Shown piece by piece: positions 6,637 to 14,873 of a stretch of DNA of 16,215 nucleotides. The translations under genes and the position numbers were made by a program. The notes beneath the pieces were generated by a model that was not told the DNA's origin, made no database searches, and worked only from the letters and a program-made list of their open reading frames with translations. Position 1 is the first letter of the stretch. Each line of letters starts with the position of its first letter. This stretch comes from Syntrophomonadaceae bacterium (GTDB taxonomy: Bacteria; Bacillota; Syntrophomonadia; Syntrophomonadales; Syntrophomonadaceae). Where the stretch lies: positions 1-16,215 of the forward strand of contig JAQUBU010000023.1 in the NCBI GenBank assembly GCA_028686565.1. Direction: 5' to 3'.

Positions 6637-8046
6637 ATGAAAAACTTCCGAAACATACCTGCTATAGATGAAATGCTTATACAGGAGAAGACGCAGGTAT
6701 TACTCAGCAAATACCAGCGCGAATTTGTAGTGGACATGCTGCGTATGGCAACCGAGGAAGTCCGCCGCGATTTGGCCGGCAGTAAAAAAGAATGGGAAAA
6801 GGCACAATTGCTGGAGATAGTCTTGAATAAAGCAGAGAAAAACATCTGCCGGCTGACTCAGGGAACTTTACAAAAAGTTATTAATGCTACCGGGGTAGTA
6901 TTGCATACCAACCTGGGGCGGGCTCCACTGAGCAAAAGGGCTATTAATTATCTGAATGAAATGGCGGTAAACTATAATAACCTGGAAATGGATTTGCAAC
7001 AGGGTTTGCGCGGGTCCCGCTACTGGCATATCGAAGAGCTTTTAACCCGACTTACGGGAGCAGAGGCGGCACTGGTAGTTAATAATAATGCAGCAGCCGT
7101 TTTGCTGGGATTAAATACGATGGCCAAAGGACGGGAAGTAATCGTATCACGAGGTCAGCTGGTAGAAATCGGCGGAGCATTCAGGATTCCCGAAGTAATG
7201 AAACTAAGCGGAGCCCGGCTGGTTGAAGTAGGTACCACCAATCGAACTTATATATCTGATTACGCCGGAGCTGTTACTGAAGAAACGGCATTGTTGTTTA
7301 CTGCTCATACCTCCAACTATAAAATTATGGGATTCACAGAAGAGGTTCCCGTGGCGGCATTAGTGAAACTGGGCAGGGAAAAAGGGGTTCCGGTTATGCA
7401 TGATCTGGGCAGCGGTATTCTTTACCAGAATGCAGCCTGGGGGTTGAGTGAAGAGCCAAGTGTTGGTGAGTGTGTAGAAGCAGGAGCCGATATAATAACT
7501 TTTAGCGGGGATAAACTACTGGGAGGGCCCCAGGCAGGAATAATTCTCGGTAAAAAAACATATATAGATGCAATGAAAAAGAATCAGCTTACCCGTGCCT
7601 TAAGAGTAGACAAACTTACTATTGCTGCGCTGGAAGGCACTTTGATAGAATATTTGAGCGGACATCCCCGGGAAAACATTCCGGTAATTCAAATGCTGGA
7701 CAGCAGTGAAGAGAAACTTCATGCGCGGGCTGAGCATTTGGCAGACATGCTGCAAGCGAAAACCAAAGGCTTAGGGAAAATTAAAAAGCTTTTGGCAGTA
7801 GAAGTGGAAGACATGGTGGGCGGCGGCGCCTATCCTACTCATAAGATAACTGGCTGGGGGATTGAGATAGAATTCAACGAAATACCGCTTAATGATATGG
7901 CCAGACGACTTAGAGTAATGAATCCTGCCTTGCTGACCAGAAAACAAGACGACAAAATGCTTCTCAGCGTTAGGACCTTATTGCCCGGTGACGAAGAAAG
8001 AATAGTTGAGATGATAGCCAGGGCGCTAGGCCGGGAGGAAGTATAG
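6637..8046 (+). CDS. selA: L-seryl-tRNA(Sec) selenium transferase SelA
   Basis: SelA uses pyridoxal phosphate to convert Ser-tRNA(Sec) to Sec-tRNA(Sec) with selenophosphate. The protein has an N-terminal helical tRNA-binding part, then I-N-A-T-G-V-V-L-H-T-N-L-G-R-A-P-L near residue 85. The PLP site is S-G-D-K-L-L-G-G-P-Q-A-G with the Schiff-base lysine at about K293, close to K295 of the E. coli enzyme. H-T-S-N-Y-K and H-D-L-G-S-G are also present. I prefer ATG 6637 (M-K-N-F-R-N-I-P), which matches the usual N-terminus. A TTG at 6625 adds four residues but sits only one base after the AGGGAGG. The length of 469 residues is standard. selB follows after one base. Confidence 0.96.
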   Translation: MKNFRNIPAIDEMLIQEKTQVLLSKYQREFVVDMLRMATEEVRRDLAGSKKEWEKAQLLEIVLNKAEKNICRLTQGTLQKVINATGVVLHTNLGRAPLSKRAINYLNEMAVNYNNLEMDLQQGLRGSRYWHIEELLTRLTGAEAALVVNNNAAAVLLGLNTMAKGREVIVSRGQLVEIGGAFRIPEVMKLSGARLVEVGTTNRTYISDYAGAVTEETALLFTAHTSNYKIMGFTEEVPVAALVKLGREKGVPVMHDLGSGILYQNAAWGLSEEPSVGECVEAGADIITFSGDKLLGGPQAGIILGKKTYIDAMKKNQLTRALRVDKLTIAALEGTLIEYLSGHPRENIPVIQMLDSSEEKLHARAEHLADMLQAKTKGLGKIKKLLAVEVEDMVGGGAYPTHKITGWGIEIEFNEIPLNDMARRLRVMNPALLTRKQDDKMLLSVRTLLPGDEERIVEMIARALGREEV

Positions 8047-8047
8047 A

Positions 8048-9949
8048 GTGAAACGGGTTATTATAGGGACTGCAGGGCACATCGATCATGGAAAAACCAC
8101 CCTGGTAAAAGCTCTTACCGGATTTGATACCGATCGCCTGAAGGAAGAAAAGCAGCGGGGAATCTCAATCGAATTGGGCTTTGCACCGTTGGAACTTCCC
8201 GGCGGGCAAAAAGCAGCGATTATTGATGTGCCGGGGCATGAAAGATTTATCCGCCATATGCTGGCAGGGGCCTTTGGCATCGATATGGTTATATTTACTA
8301 TTGCAGCTGATGAAGGAGTAATGCCTCAGACCCGAGAACATATGGATATAATTGAGCTCCTGGGGGTCACTCAGGGTGTGGTGGCCATTACTAAAAAAGA
8401 TATGGTTGATGAAGAATGGCTGATGCTGGTAGAAGACGAAATAAGTGAATATATAAATAAAAGCATATTAAAAGGAGTTCCTCTAATCCCGGTATCAGCT
8501 CATACCGGGGAAGGGATAAAAGAACTCCTGGAGACCATTGCCAGGCTGGCTGCCGAAGTAAAAGAAAAACCTGCCTTTGGGCAGGCGCGTCTGCCGATTG
8601 ACCGGGTATTTACGATAGCCGGTTTTGGTACGGTGGTAACTGGCACCCTATGGTCAGGGCAGCTTAATGTGGGCGATGTGCTGGAATTGATGCCTGCGCA
8701 AAAATCCGTTAAAGTCAGAACATTGCAGGTTCATAATGAAAAAGTACCTGTTGCTTATGCCGGACAGCGGGTGGCCGTTAACCTGCAGGGCATAGAAGTT
8801 GCAGATATTAAAAGAGGATATTTGCTCTCATCTCCCGGCTATTTGACTCCCAGCTATCGGGTTGATACCCGATTGCGGCTGCTCAGTTCGAGCAGCCGCA
8901 GCCTGAAGAACTGGAACCGGGTCAGATTTCATCTGGGGACTGACGAAGCATTGGGAAGGGTTGTTTTGCTGGACCGGGACGAATTGCTGCCCGGGGAGGA
9001 AAGTTATGCACAACTGGTGATGGAAAAACCTGTAGTGGCACATAAAGGTGATCCTTTTGTAATACGATACTATTCACCTGTAACTACCATAGGGGGAGGA
9101 AGCATTATTGATGCCCAGGCCCCAAAACAGAAGAGATTTAAAGAAGAAGTACTGGATGAACTGGTCATGAAAGAAGAAGGCAGTCTTTATGATGTGGTTC
9201 TGCATGAATTGGAAAGCAATTCAGAGGAGATTTACACTTCTGCCGACTTAGCCAAGAGGACCGGACATTTGGAAGAAGATATTAAAGAAGAACTGCAGCA
9301 GCTGCTGGAGGACGAAAAAGCTGTAGCTATAAAAAATGGTGAATACATGAGTGTCTATGGCCTTAAGCTGATAAATGACAAGATAGTAGCTACGCTGGAA
9401 GCCTATCATCAGCAGTTTCCGCTGCGCCAGGGCTATTCCCGCGAGGATATGCGCAGCAGATTTTTCAGCCGGGTAAATTCGCGAATGTTTAATTCAATTA
9501 TAAAGTACTGGGAAGAAGCTGGTACTCTGGTCAACCGTAATAATTATCTGCGGCTGGCATCCCACCAGCCTAGTCCCGGAGCCAGGGAAAGCCAAATAAT
9601 GGACGAGCTGATGGCGATGGTGAATAAGGATTTATTCACACCTCCATCAATGGAAGAGATAAAGGCGAAACTCAAGATAGATGAAGCGGATTTTATGGAA
9701 ATCCTGTCATACTTAATCAGTGCCGGAAAATTGGTTAAGGTAGCTCAGGATAGTTATTTCTCATCCCAGGCTATTGAAGCCGGACAAGAGATACTGGGAG
9801 CATATTTTGCTCAGGAAAAGGAATTAAGTCTGGCCACAGCCCGGGATATTCTTAAAACCTCACGTAAGTACGCCCTGCCGCTGTTGGAGCATTATGACCG
9901 AATTCGCTTTACGCGCAGAGTAGGGGATATGCGGGTTAAAATGGGGTAA
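8048..9949 (+). CDS. selB: Selenocysteine-specific elongation factor SelB
   Basis: SelB is the GTPase that carries Sec-tRNA(Sec) to the ribosome at UGA codons marked by a SECIS hairpin. The GTPase domain shows A-G-H-I-D-H-G-K-T-T (9-18), the switch region G-I-S-I-E-L-G-F, D-V-P-G-H-E-R-F (60-67) and T-K-K-D (115-118, the SelB form of NKxD). Beta-barrel domains II-III run to about residue 345. The remaining 290 residues are the winged-helix domain IV that binds the SECIS RNA. The total of 633 residues is normal for a full-length clostridial SelB. The start is GTG 8048 with GGGAGGAAG nine bases upstream, inside the end of selA. Coupling with selA is clear. Confidence 0.96.
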   Translation: MKRVIIGTAGHIDHGKTTLVKALTGFDTDRLKEEKQRGISIELGFAPLELPGGQKAAIIDVPGHERFIRHMLAGAFGIDMVIFTIAADEGVMPQTREHMDIIELLGVTQGVVAITKKDMVDEEWLMLVEDEISEYINKSILKGVPLIPVSAHTGEGIKELLETIARLAAEVKEKPAFGQARLPIDRVFTIAGFGTVVTGTLWSGQLNVGDVLELMPAQKSVKVRTLQVHNEKVPVAYAGQRVAVNLQGIEVADIKRGYLLSSPGYLTPSYRVDTRLRLLSSSSRSLKNWNRVRFHLGTDEALGRVVLLDRDELLPGEESYAQLVMEKPVVAHKGDPFVIRYYSPVTTIGGGSIIDAQAPKQKRFKEEVLDELVMKEEGSLYDVVLHELESNSEEIYTSADLAKRTGHLEEDIKEELQQLLEDEKAVAIKNGEYMSVYGLKLINDKIVATLEAYHQQFPLRQGYSREDMRSRFFSRVNSRMFNSIIKYWEEAGTLVNRNNYLRLASHQPSPGARESQIMDELMAMVNKDLFTPPSMEEIKAKLKIDEADFMEILSYLISAGKLVKVAQDSYFSSQAIEAGQEILGAYFAQEKELSLATARDILKTSRKYALPLLEHYDRIRFTRRVGDMRVKMG

Positions 9950-9982
9950 GTAAATACATTTAAATTATGGCAAAGCTGATGC

Positions 9983-10009
9983 ATTCTAAGATGACAAGGG
10001 TCTTAGAAT
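9983..10009 (+). terminator. Probable terminator hairpin after selB
   Basis: ATTCTAAGA (9983-9991) pairs perfectly with TCTTAGAAT (10001-10009) around a nine-base loop, and gttcgtttt follows at 10013-10021. The T-run is imperfect, so efficiency is uncertain. The remaining 110 bases before the next gene show no promoter I can defend. Confidence 0.5.
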
Positions 10010-10130
10010 AGGGTTCGTTTTCATGGATGTTGCCCATTGGTCCATTGAGTGGCCTTGGGGATAGATTGTTGTGCTCGCCGGGCAGGGCCTTTGGGTATTA
10101 AAATTGGGGAACTGAGGGGGATTTGTTTGC

Positions 10131-11129
10131 GTGTCTAAAATTGGTATTCCACGAACACTCGCATACTTTGTTTACTATCCATTCTGGAAAGCCTTTTTTG
10201 AAGAACTGGGACATGAAGTCGTCTTATCTTCTCCAACTTGCAGGGCTATTTTAGATGATGGAGTTAAAGAAGCAGTTAACGATGCCTGCATACCAATAAA
10301 GATTTATCATGGACATGTTTTGGATCTGGTGGGCAAGGTGGATTGGATTTTTTGTCCCCGCCTGGTCAGTGTCCGCAAGCACGGTGATTTTAATACCGAA
10401 ACATTTTGCCCCAAGTTTCTGGGCTTGCCGGATATGATTCGCCAAGCTATAGATAAACTGCCTAAGCTGCTGGATGTTCGCGTTGACCTTAAGAAAGGCA
10501 AAGATGAGCTTTTCCAGGTTTTCTCCCAAGTTGGAAAGCAGCTTGGCAATGGAGTCGATGAAATAAAAAGAGCTTTTCCCATAGCAGTTAAAGCCCAAAA
10601 AAACTATTGTAAATTACTTTCCCGGGAAATACTTCCGCATGTAGCACTGGAGATGCTGGAACAGAATTGCAAGCAGATTCCCCAGGAAACCGAGCATGAC
10701 TTAAAAATAGCGGTAGTAGGGTATCCTTATGCACTATATGATGCGTACATAAATGCCGGACTCTTGAAAATATTGGAAAAAGAAGGAGTGAAGGTCTTTA
10801 CGCAAGATATGTTAAGTGACAAAACTTTGGATCGTCAGGCGCGCTCCCTGCCCAAAAGCATGTTCTGGTACTTCTCAAATCGTGCTGTTTATGGGGGACT
10901 GCACTTTATGAAACAAAAAGACATAGACGGAATTATTCATGTCACAGCTTTTGCCTGCGGGCCCGACTCGATGGTGGACAGGATGCTGGAAATAGAATGC
11001 CGCCGCCATAACAGTACCCCGTATTTATCTATTACAGTTGATGAACATACCGGGGAAGCCGGGGTTAGAACCCGTATAGAAGCTTTTCTTGATATGCTTC
11101 GTTACCGGAGGGACAGAGATGAAAATTAG
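10131..11129 (+). CDS. Acyl-CoA dehydratase activase-related protein (DUF2229 type)
   Basis: It belongs to the family linked to activases of 2-hydroxyacyl-CoA dehydratases and benzoyl-CoA reductases. The start M-S-K-I-G-I-P-R-T-L is the DUF2229 signature. Cysteines C37, C53, C75 and C93 and a later F-A-C-G-P-D-S-M are placed like the iron-sulfur ligands of dehydratase-type subunits. In many bacteria this module is part of a very large protein fused to the activase. Here it is a separate 332-residue protein. The start is GTG 10131 with GAGGGGG ten bases upstream. The next gene overlaps its end by 11 bases. The exact biochemical role is unknown. It is presumably a partner of the two following proteins. 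Confidence 0.85.
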   Translation: MSKIGIPRTLAYFVYYPFWKAFFEELGHEVVLSSPTCRAILDDGVKEAVNDACIPIKIYHGHVLDLVGKVDWIFCPRLVSVRKHGDFNTETFCPKFLGLPDMIRQAIDKLPKLLDVRVDLKKGKDELFQVFSQVGKQLGNGVDEIKRAFPIAVKAQKNYCKLLSREILPHVALEMLEQNCKQIPQETEHDLKIAVVGYPYALYDAYINAGLLKILEKEGVKVFTQDMLSDKTLDRQARSLPKSMFWYFSNRAVYGGLHFMKQKDIDGIIHVTAFACGPDSMVDRMLEIECRRHNSTPYLSITVDEHTGEAGVRTRIEAFLDMLRYRRDRDEN

Positions 11130-12219
11130 TTTTCCGCATATGGGCCACTCTCATATAGCATTTAAATGGCTGGTTGAGAATCTGGGGCACGAATGTATAG
11201 TGCCGCCTGAGCCCAGCAAAAAAACTTTGGATTTGGGGGTGCGCTACTCACCTGAATTTGCCTGTATCCCTTTTAAAATGCTCATGGGAACTTATCTGGA
11301 AGTAGCTGAGCAGGGAGCAGAAGTTATCCTTACCTCGGGTGGCTGCGGCCCCTGCAGGGCTGGTTATTACTGGGTCATGCATCAATATCTCCTGGAGGAG
11401 ATGGGGCAGGATTTAAAAGTAATAGCCTTTGAGCCGCCGCTTTGTGATATTAAGGATTTCTGGAAAAAATTAAGATGGATACGGAAAACAGGAGGAGTAT
11501 CCTGGAAGCATTTTGCGCAAGTAATGAAGATAACCTGGGAAAAGATCAAAGCTATCGATGATGTGGAAATATACTCCCATGAAATACGGCCCTATGAAAT
11601 AAAGAAGGGTGATACTACCCGAGCATTGACCAGGGCGCTCGATGATCTGGACAAGGCAGAGAAAATAGACCAGATTATGGAAGCAAGAAATGCAGGAATA
11701 AGGCGCTTGGATGAAGTGCTTTGTGATAAGCTGCGTAACCCTTTGAAAATCGGGATCATCGGTGAAATATATGTGGTTCTGGAGCCAGCCGCCAATCACT
11801 ATCTCCAGATAATGCTGGGTGAAATGGGGGTGCAAACCCACCGATCCATATATTTAAGCGGTTATACACGGGAAAGCGCCATAACTAATGGCGGTGATGC
11901 CATTTATCAGATCGCCAGGCCATACCTGGATGAGGTCTGCATAGGCGGGCACGGCGTTAATAGTATAGGTGAAACGATTCTTTATTCACAGCATGGTTTT
12001 GATGGGGTGGTGCAGCTGGCTCCATTTTCCTGCATTCCTGAAATAGTAGCCAAGAGCATCATCCCCAGTGTAAGCCGGGATTTTAATATACCCGTATTAA
12101 CCCTGTTTATAGATGAACAAACAGGTAAGGCGGGAGTGCAGACCCGGCTTGAAGCATTTGTTGATTTGCTGGAGATGCGGCGTCAAAGCAATGAAAAAGC
12201 GACGAGGTTGGTAGTATGA
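11119..12219 (+). CDS. Activase-associated 2-hydroxyacyl-CoA dehydratase-like protein
   Basis: This 366-residue protein belongs to the same superfamily as the upstream gene. It begins M-K-I-S-F-P-H-M-G and has C26, C49 (F-A-C-I-P-F-K) and the close pair C76/C79 in S-G-G-C-G-P-C-R-A-G-Y-Y. Another cysteine sits in P-F-S-C-I-P-E near the C-terminus. This spacing suggests iron-sulfur binding. I chose ATG 11119 because GGAGGG lies a few bases upstream and the family N-terminus begins there. The frame extends 30 bases further up without a ribosome site. It overlaps the upstream gene by 11 bases and the downstream activase by 4 (ATGA), a strong sign of translational coupling and a joint complex. 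The substrate is unknown. Confidence 0.85.
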   Translation: MKISFPHMGHSHIAFKWLVENLGHECIVPPEPSKKTLDLGVRYSPEFACIPFKMLMGTYLEVAEQGAEVILTSGGCGPCRAGYYWVMHQYLLEEMGQDLKVIAFEPPLCDIKDFWKKLRWIRKTGGVSWKHFAQVMKITWEKIKAIDDVEIYSHEIRPYEIKKGDTTRALTRALDDLDKAEKIDQIMEARNAGIRRLDEVLCDKLRNPLKIGIIGEIYVVLEPAANHYLQIMLGEMGVQTHRSIYLSGYTRESAITNGGDAIYQIARPYLDEVCIGGHGVNSIGETILYSQHGFDGVVQLAPFSCIPEIVAKSIIPSVSRDFNIPVLTLFIDEQTGKAGVQTRLEAFVDLLEMRRQSNEKATRLVV

Positions 12220-13178
12220 AAAAAGCTTATCTGGGGGTAGATGTCGGTTCAGTAAGCACTAATTTGGTGCTGCTAGATGACAATGGAACCGTTTTAACTG
12301 GGAAATACCTGCGTACCAGCGGTAAACCTATAGCTACAGTGCAGCAGGGGCTTTATTCCATAGGACAGGAAATGGACAAGGAATTAGAGATTGTTGGTGC
12401 CGGAGCAACCGGAAGTGCCCGTTATTTGATTGGTATGATTATCGGGGCCGATATAATAAAAAATGAAATTACTGCCCATGCCGTTGCAGGTTCGAACGTA
12501 GCCAGGGGAGTAAAAACCATAATTGAAATCGGAGGACAGGATTCCAAAATAATAATCATGCGCAATGGAGTAGTAACTGATTTTGCCATGAATACCGTCT
12601 GTGCAGCCGGTACCGGGTCATTTCTGGATCAGCAGGCCAGTCGGCTATGTATTCCCATTGAGGATTTTGGGGAATATGCCCTGAAGGCCAAAAATCCGGT
12701 TAGAATTGCAGGACGATGCGCGGTTTTTGCAGAATCAGATATGATACATAAACAACAGTTAGGCTATAATAGTGAAGACATAATTGCCGGCTTGTGTGAA
12801 GCATTGGTCAGAAATTATATGAATAACGTAGGCAAAGGCAAGGAAATACTTGCGCCCGTCTTGTTTCAGGGCGGAGTAGCAGCCAATCAGGGATTGGTAA
12901 CTGCCTTTAATAAATTACTGGGAATGGAAGTGACCGTTCCCCCGAACTACGATGTTATGGGAGCTATTGGAGCAGCTCTGCTCGCCAAGGCTTGGTCTGC
13001 TAAAAGAGGGCAAACTAAATTTAAGGGATTCAATATTCAGGAAATCAGTTTTAAAACTACCAGTTTTGAATGTAAGGGATGTTCCAATGCCTGCGAAGTT
13101 GTACAGTTTTTCGAAAACGGAGAACTCCTGGCCCGTTGGGGAGACCGTTGCGGCAAGTGGGAGATGCAGGCGGTATAA
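12216..13178 (+). CDS. CoA-substrate-specific enzyme activase (HgdC/BcrD family)
   Basis: This is an ATP-dependent electron-transfer protein of the ASKHA fold that activates dehydratases or reductases by injecting a low-potential electron. It has the phosphate-1 motif G-V-D-V-G-S-V-S-T-N (7-16), E-I-G-G-Q-D-S-K (104-111), and the two cysteines that hold a [4Fe-4S] cluster between two subunits: C129 in T-V-C-A-A-G-T-G-S and C168 in G-R-C-A-V-F. At 320 residues it is longer than the classical 260-residue activase. The extra tail has C286, C289, C293 and C312 (C-x2-C-x3-C...C), as in the large fused activases, and may bind a second cluster. It is the third gene of the coupled set. Confidence 0.92.
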   Translation: MKKAYLGVDVGSVSTNLVLLDDNGTVLTGKYLRTSGKPIATVQQGLYSIGQEMDKELEIVGAGATGSARYLIGMIIGADIIKNEITAHAVAGSNVARGVKTIIEIGGQDSKIIIMRNGVVTDFAMNTVCAAGTGSFLDQQASRLCIPIEDFGEYALKAKNPVRIAGRCAVFAESDMIHKQQLGYNSEDIIAGLCEALVRNYMNNVGKGKEILAPVLFQGGVAANQGLVTAFNKLLGMEVTVPPNYDVMGAIGAALLAKAWSAKRGQTKFKGFNIQEISFKTTSFECKGCSNACEVVQFFENGELLARWGDRCGKWEMQAV

Positions 13179-13237
13179 AATATATTGCGATCCAAGGCGG
13201 GATCTAAGCATATCAGGGAGAGGAGCTTGGTTAACAG

Positions 13238-13942
13238 GTGCTTTTGCTACAAGAAATCGATGTTTATTATGGTGCGATCCAGGCCCTGAAAAAATTGTCC
13301 CTAGAGGTGCAGGAAGGCAGTATAGTCACTTTGATTGGAGCGAATGGGGCAGGAAAAACTACCACTTTAAAAAGTATTTCCGGCCTATTGCGGCCCAAGA
13401 ACGGAGCGGTGTTATTTAAAGGAATCGATATCAGCCGTGTAGCCCCGGAAAGAATTGTAGGTATGGGGATATCCCATGTTCCGGAAGGAAGGCGTGTTTT
13501 CACCGCCATGAGCGTATTGGAGAACCTGGAAATGGGGGCTTACCTGCGCAAAGACAAAAAGGAAATTGCCTCTGATATGGAAAATGTCTTCGGCCGCTTT
13601 CCGCGGCTTAAAGAAAGAAGAAAACAAATGGCCGGGACTTTGAGCGGCGGCGAGCAGCAGATGCTGGCGATCGGCAGAGCGTTGATGGCACGACCGGAAT
13701 TGCTGCTTATGGATGAACCCTCTATGGGTTTGGCTCCTTTACTGGTTAAAGAGATATTTGAAATAATAAAAGACATCAATTCCCGGGGTACCACCATATT
13801 GCTGGTGGAACAGAATGCTCATATGGCTTTATCGGTAGCAGATCGGGCGTATGTTATAGAAACCGGGGAAATTGTCCTGGCCGGGAAAGCAGCAGACTTA
13901 ATGAATAGTGATGATGTAAAAAGAGCCTATTTGGGAGGCTGA
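13238..13942 (+). CDS. livF: Branched-chain amino acid type ABC transporter ATPase (LivF-like)
   Basis: This is an ABC ATPase of the LivF subgroup. It has Walker A G-A-N-G-A-G-K-T-T (34-42), the subgroup's V-P-E-G-R-R-V-F near 81-88, signature L-S-G-G-E-Q-Q (135-141) and Walker B L-L-L-M-D-E-P (155-161), then L-L-V-E-Q-N with the switch histidine. The length of 234 residues is exactly that of LivF. The start is GTG 13238, preceded by AGGAG at about 12 bases. LivG, LivH, LivM and LivK are not in the window, so it is an orphan. It follows the activase gene by 59 bp on the same strand, probably in the same transcript. It may serve a permease encoded elsewhere or have been separated from its operon. 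Confidence 0.92.
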   Translation: MLLLQEIDVYYGAIQALKKLSLEVQEGSIVTLIGANGAGKTTTLKSISGLLRPKNGAVLFKGIDISRVAPERIVGMGISHVPEGRRVFTAMSVLENLEMGAYLRKDKKEIASDMENVFGRFPRLKERRKQMAGTLSGGEQQMLAIGRALMARPELLLMDEPSMGLAPLLVKEIFEIIKDINSRGTTILLVEQNAHMALSVADRAYVIETGEIVLAGKAADLMNSDDVKRAYLGG

Positions 13943-14030
13943 TTAATGTTTATGAGGCGAAAATTAAGGGGTGAAACTTTAGGCCAGAGTCCTTGAGATG
14001 GGAATGGGATGATTCTCTCAGCTTACCTTT

Positions 14031-14059
14031 TTGAATACTTAGAGCTTGTAGTTTAATAT
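14031..14059 (+). promoter_or_regulatory. Weak candidate promoter for the CBS-ACT gene
   Basis: TTGAAT (14031-14036) and TAATAT (14054-14059) are 17 bases apart, each matching four of six consensus positions. It lies 30 bp before the start codon, in a 146-bp gap after livF. Confidence 0.3.
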
Positions 14060-14088
14060 AGGGTAATGAGCTATAAAGGGGGGTAAAA

Positions 14089-14751
14089 ATGAAGGTAAAA
14101 GACCGTATGTCCAAAGATGTTAAAACTGCTGGAATGGACACCAGTTTAACCGAAGCTTTTCGTATTATGAAAGAGAATGGCATTCGTCGTCTGCCTGTTA
14201 TGGACAAAGAAAAGTTGGCGGGGATCATTACCTTAAGTGATCTCAACCAGGCAGCGCCATCTTCAGCTACCAGTTTGAGCATTCATGAACTGAACTACCT
14301 TCTGGCCCGAACCAAAATCAAGGATATAATGCCGCATCAACAAAACTTGCTCACCATAGGGCCGGAAAATTACATTGAAACCGCCGCCAAAATGATGCGG
14401 ACCAACAAAATCAGCGGCTTGCCGGTAGTAGATAATGGCCAACTGTTGGGCTTGATTACTGAGACTGATATTTTTGATGCCCTGATCGATATTCTGGGAG
14501 TGAAGACGGCGCACAGCAGAATAGACTTTTATGTTAAAGATCGTCCTGGCAGTGTAGCGGAAGTAACGGGGCTGATAGGAGAGAAAGGAATCAATATTCT
14601 TAATACGGTGATGTACTTTGACGAGAAAAAAAACCGTTACAAGATGATCCTGCGCATAGAGGACATGAACTACCAGCCGATAACAGAAGAGCTGAAAGAG
14701 CATGGTTATGAGATAGAATCGGTAATAGTCAGTCAGAGTGGTGAGGAATAA
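14089..14751 (+). CDS. acuB: CBS-pair and ACT domain protein (AcuB-like)
   Basis: This is a predicted cytoplasmic ligand-sensing regulatory protein. CBS domain 1 covers about residues 1-56 (V-K-D-R-M-S ... G-I-I-T-L-S-D-L) and CBS 2 about 76-133 (I-K-D-I-M ... G-L-I-T-E-T-D-I-F-D). These pairs bind adenine nucleotides. An ACT domain follows at about 143-215 (D-R-P-G-S-V-A-E-V-T-G-L-I-G-E-K-G-I-N-I), a fold that usually binds amino acids. The domain order and the 220-residue length match AcuB of Bacillus, which lies in the acetoin utilisation operon. No acetoin genes are here, so the specific role is open. Possible ligands include branched-chain amino acids, given the neighbouring LivF. The start is ATG 14089 behind AAAGGGGGG. 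Confidence 0.88.
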   Translation: MKVKDRMSKDVKTAGMDTSLTEAFRIMKENGIRRLPVMDKEKLAGIITLSDLNQAAPSSATSLSIHELNYLLARTKIKDIMPHQQNLLTIGPENYIETAAKMMRTNKISGLPVVDNGQLLGLITETDIFDALIDILGVKTAHSRIDFYVKDRPGSVAEVTGLIGEKGINILNTVMYFDEKKNRYKMILRIEDMNYQPITEELKEHGYEIESVIVSQSGEE

Positions 14752-14773
14752 TCACAAGCAAAGAAGCCTCGAT

Positions 14774-14802
14774 TTGACAAAAAGCCGCTGCGGTTATATA
14801 CT
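14774..14802 (+). promoter_or_regulatory. Strong sigma-A promoter for tRNA-Sec
   Basis: TTGACA (14774-14779, perfect -35) and TATACT (14797-14802, one mismatch) are separated by exactly 17 bases. Initiation near 14809 gives a leader of about 170 nt before tRNA-Sec. Confidence 0.75.
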
Positions 14803-14841
14803 CATAAACGCGAGCACATGAAGGTATTATGTAAGCACCAT

Positions 14842-14873
14842 TTAAGCATTGGAAGAAACTGCGAAGCAGTTTC
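14842..14873 (+). repeat. Small dispersed repeat, copy 4, in the tRNA-Sec leader
   Basis: It begins ttaagcattggaagaaactg and forms a stem gaaactgc/gcagtttc around gaa (14855-14873). It matches the first part of the copies at 693, 1463-1493 (inverted) and 4130-4256 (inverted). It leads directly into the tandem repeats that precede the tRNA. Confidence 0.55.

Noticed and set aside
3175..13942. Selenoprotein read through an in-frame TGA
   Set aside because: I looked past TGA stops (M23 gene, transporter, livF). The downstream frames show no continuing domain and soon stop, so none looks like a selenocysteine codon.
13966..14035. Possible terminator after livF (tgaga...tctca then ttttt)
   Set aside because: The stem is only five pairs with a 17-base loop, and the T-run is separated from it by several bases.
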